Source: Amanita rubescens
Taxonomy: Eukaryota; Basidiomycota; Agaricomycetes; Agaricales; Amanitaceae
Direction: 5' to 3'
NCBI GenBank assembly: GCA_015039365.1
Contig: WION01000083.1
Coordinates: forward strand, 62,001-126,000
DNA: 64,000 nucleotides
In this document: one piece after another, positions 63,043-64,000 of the stretch
Numbering within the stretch: position 1 is the stretch's first letter
Layout of the letters: every line of letters begins with the position of its first letter
Position numbers and translations under genes: made by a program
Notes under the pieces: generated by a model
Seen by the model: the letters and a program-made list of their open reading frames with translations, nothing else
Database searches by the model: none
What the model was told of the DNA's origin: nothing

Positions 63043-64000
63043 CGTCTAGTCCTTCGGTTGGTCTATTTTCCCATTAACGAGTCGCGATGTCTAATCTCAA
63101 TCATACAGTGAATGACAATCTAAATACATAGGAGTTGATATGGCAACCTGCTTTGTAAATTGAATTAAATGTGAATCAATGCAAATATCTCTTGGTTTCG
63201 TATTCATGTCCTGTGCTTGTGGGACAGTCACTATACTGAAACCGTCTACCACTCAAGTGTGATGAGCACATGTAAGTTTCGGTGGCCCGGGGAGCCTGGC
63301 CGCTTTGAGTTTCTTCGCGCTGTGGATGAACATGAACGGCTAAAACTTTCAAATTGTTTAGCATCAAGCTGCTAAAACACCATCTCCAATCTGGTCAGAC
63401 TCTCGGTTGTCGCCTGTGCACCACCCTACTCACATTCCGCAACGGACCTAAATCCGTTGTAAGCTGGAGTTACTGAGTCTCCCACAACGGACGATAGGAA
63501 ACTCGAACCGCGCTTTAGTTCCTGGGACTGAACAAATCCAAGTCAGCATAGCACACGATCCCCTATCGAGGGCAAATGGAGTCGATCTTCTGTCACTCCC
63601 ACTTAGCTCGGTGCGGGATGCAACTCCCATCCCACTTTTCCTGATAGCCACGATTCGCGATTTATCTCCTAAATTTTGTCTTCTGTGTGTTGTACAACTC
63701 TCGGGCACCTCGTACTTCCACATTGGTGGCAGGTGCAACTGGTCTCCGGTAGATCATCACTGTATATACAACCCTGTAAGGCGCTCAGCTTGGGTCCCAG
63801 AATCACTGTTTCTTCAGCCAGAAGTAAATTTCAATCAGGAAGCAAGTGAACCGTCGGGGTGCTGCATCGCGGTTCTATCTATTACTGCCATGGGCCTTCC
63901 TAGTGAAAGCATCGCTCTATGCACGTTGGATATCTTCCTCAGTTCGTCACTGATAACCTGAAACAGGTATGAGCTTCGCTGCAGAATTCTTTTCATGTGT
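63043..64000. other. window end, no gene seen
   Basis: The duplicated tail of unit 3 continues to about 63540 (including the second CCCACAACGGACGATAG block at 63481). Beyond it no frame with a domain is seen; short frames on both strands look arbitrary. A gene may begin or end outside the window. Confidence 0.35.

Larger units (their letters stand above)
57227..63260. repeat. local segmental duplication, three units
   Basis: Unit 1 (57227 to about 59640) holds the intact secreted gene and small protein copy 1. Unit 2 (about 59640-61080) holds copy 2 only. Unit 3 (about 61205-63260) holds the defective secreted gene and copy 3. Intergenic sequence is alignable throughout, including AGCATGTGGCCGATG, CATCAACTCTGAAC, CACTTTACCCCTTCTGATTT and the promoter. 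A tail block (CCCACAACGGACGATAG) recurs at 61140 and 63481, so duplication boundaries are mixed. Confidence 0.75.

Overview
The window looks like nuclear DNA of a basidiomycete fungus, most likely an agaricomycete. Protein-coding genes are split by many short (about 50-65 nt) GT-AG introns. Recognisable genes are fungal orthologues (HIS2, SSU72, UBA3, a 1-Cys peroxiredoxin), together with families that expand in mushrooms: F-box, MYND finger, NADAR and P-loop GTPase proteins, and small secreted proteins. No rRNA, tRNA, CRISPR array or prokaryotic operon was found.

Layout. 1-16 kb: a non-autonomous hAT element, an F-box gene, and a decayed mitochondrial-Lon-like pseudogene split by a complete Ty1/copia retrotransposon (4095-12418). 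16-22 kb: a P-loop GTPase gene whose 3' half appears to be built of single-codon exons. 22-28 kb: repeat territory with a gag-only gypsy-type LTR element (22046-25587) and a second hAT-like element. 28.7-32.2 kb: a housekeeping island (HIS2 and SSU72 divergent, then peroxiredoxin). 32-46 kb: a duplicated gene pair (unknown gene 'A' plus a MYND-finger gene), one MYND copy being split by a second copia element (35236-42991) that carries gag but no recognisable pol. 46-56 kb: UBA3, a NADAR gene and a minus-strand cluster of modular secreted proteins. 57-63 kb: a locally duplicated block with three copies of a 98-99 aa protein and a secreted-protein gene plus its pseudogene.

The most unusual object is the GTPase gene at 16134-21758. 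From 18571 to 20907 there are 36 exactly 65-bp units. Each is a nearly invariant 62-bp sequence that begins GTGAGT and ends CAACAG, like a complete intron, followed by three variable bases. Upstream (17586-18567) the same acceptor-NNN-donor spacing continues with introns that have diverged everywhere except at their splice sites. Read as exons, about 53 consecutive codons are each carried on their own 3-nt exon, all in phase 0, giving a charged, amphipathic helix-like stretch between a normal G domain and a normal C-terminal exon. About 66 introns are implied for a protein of roughly 400 aa.

Other themes: both copia elements have LTRs that look identical by eye and perfect 5-bp target duplications, so both are recent. 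The autonomous one carries an extra ORF ending in a hydrophobic segment just before gag. Two unrelated LTR families are represented by gag-only members. The secreted-protein cluster is built from symmetrical phase-0 exons and shares a promoter-proximal motif. All exon structures are read by eye from splice consensus and reading frame; none is supported by transcripts here.
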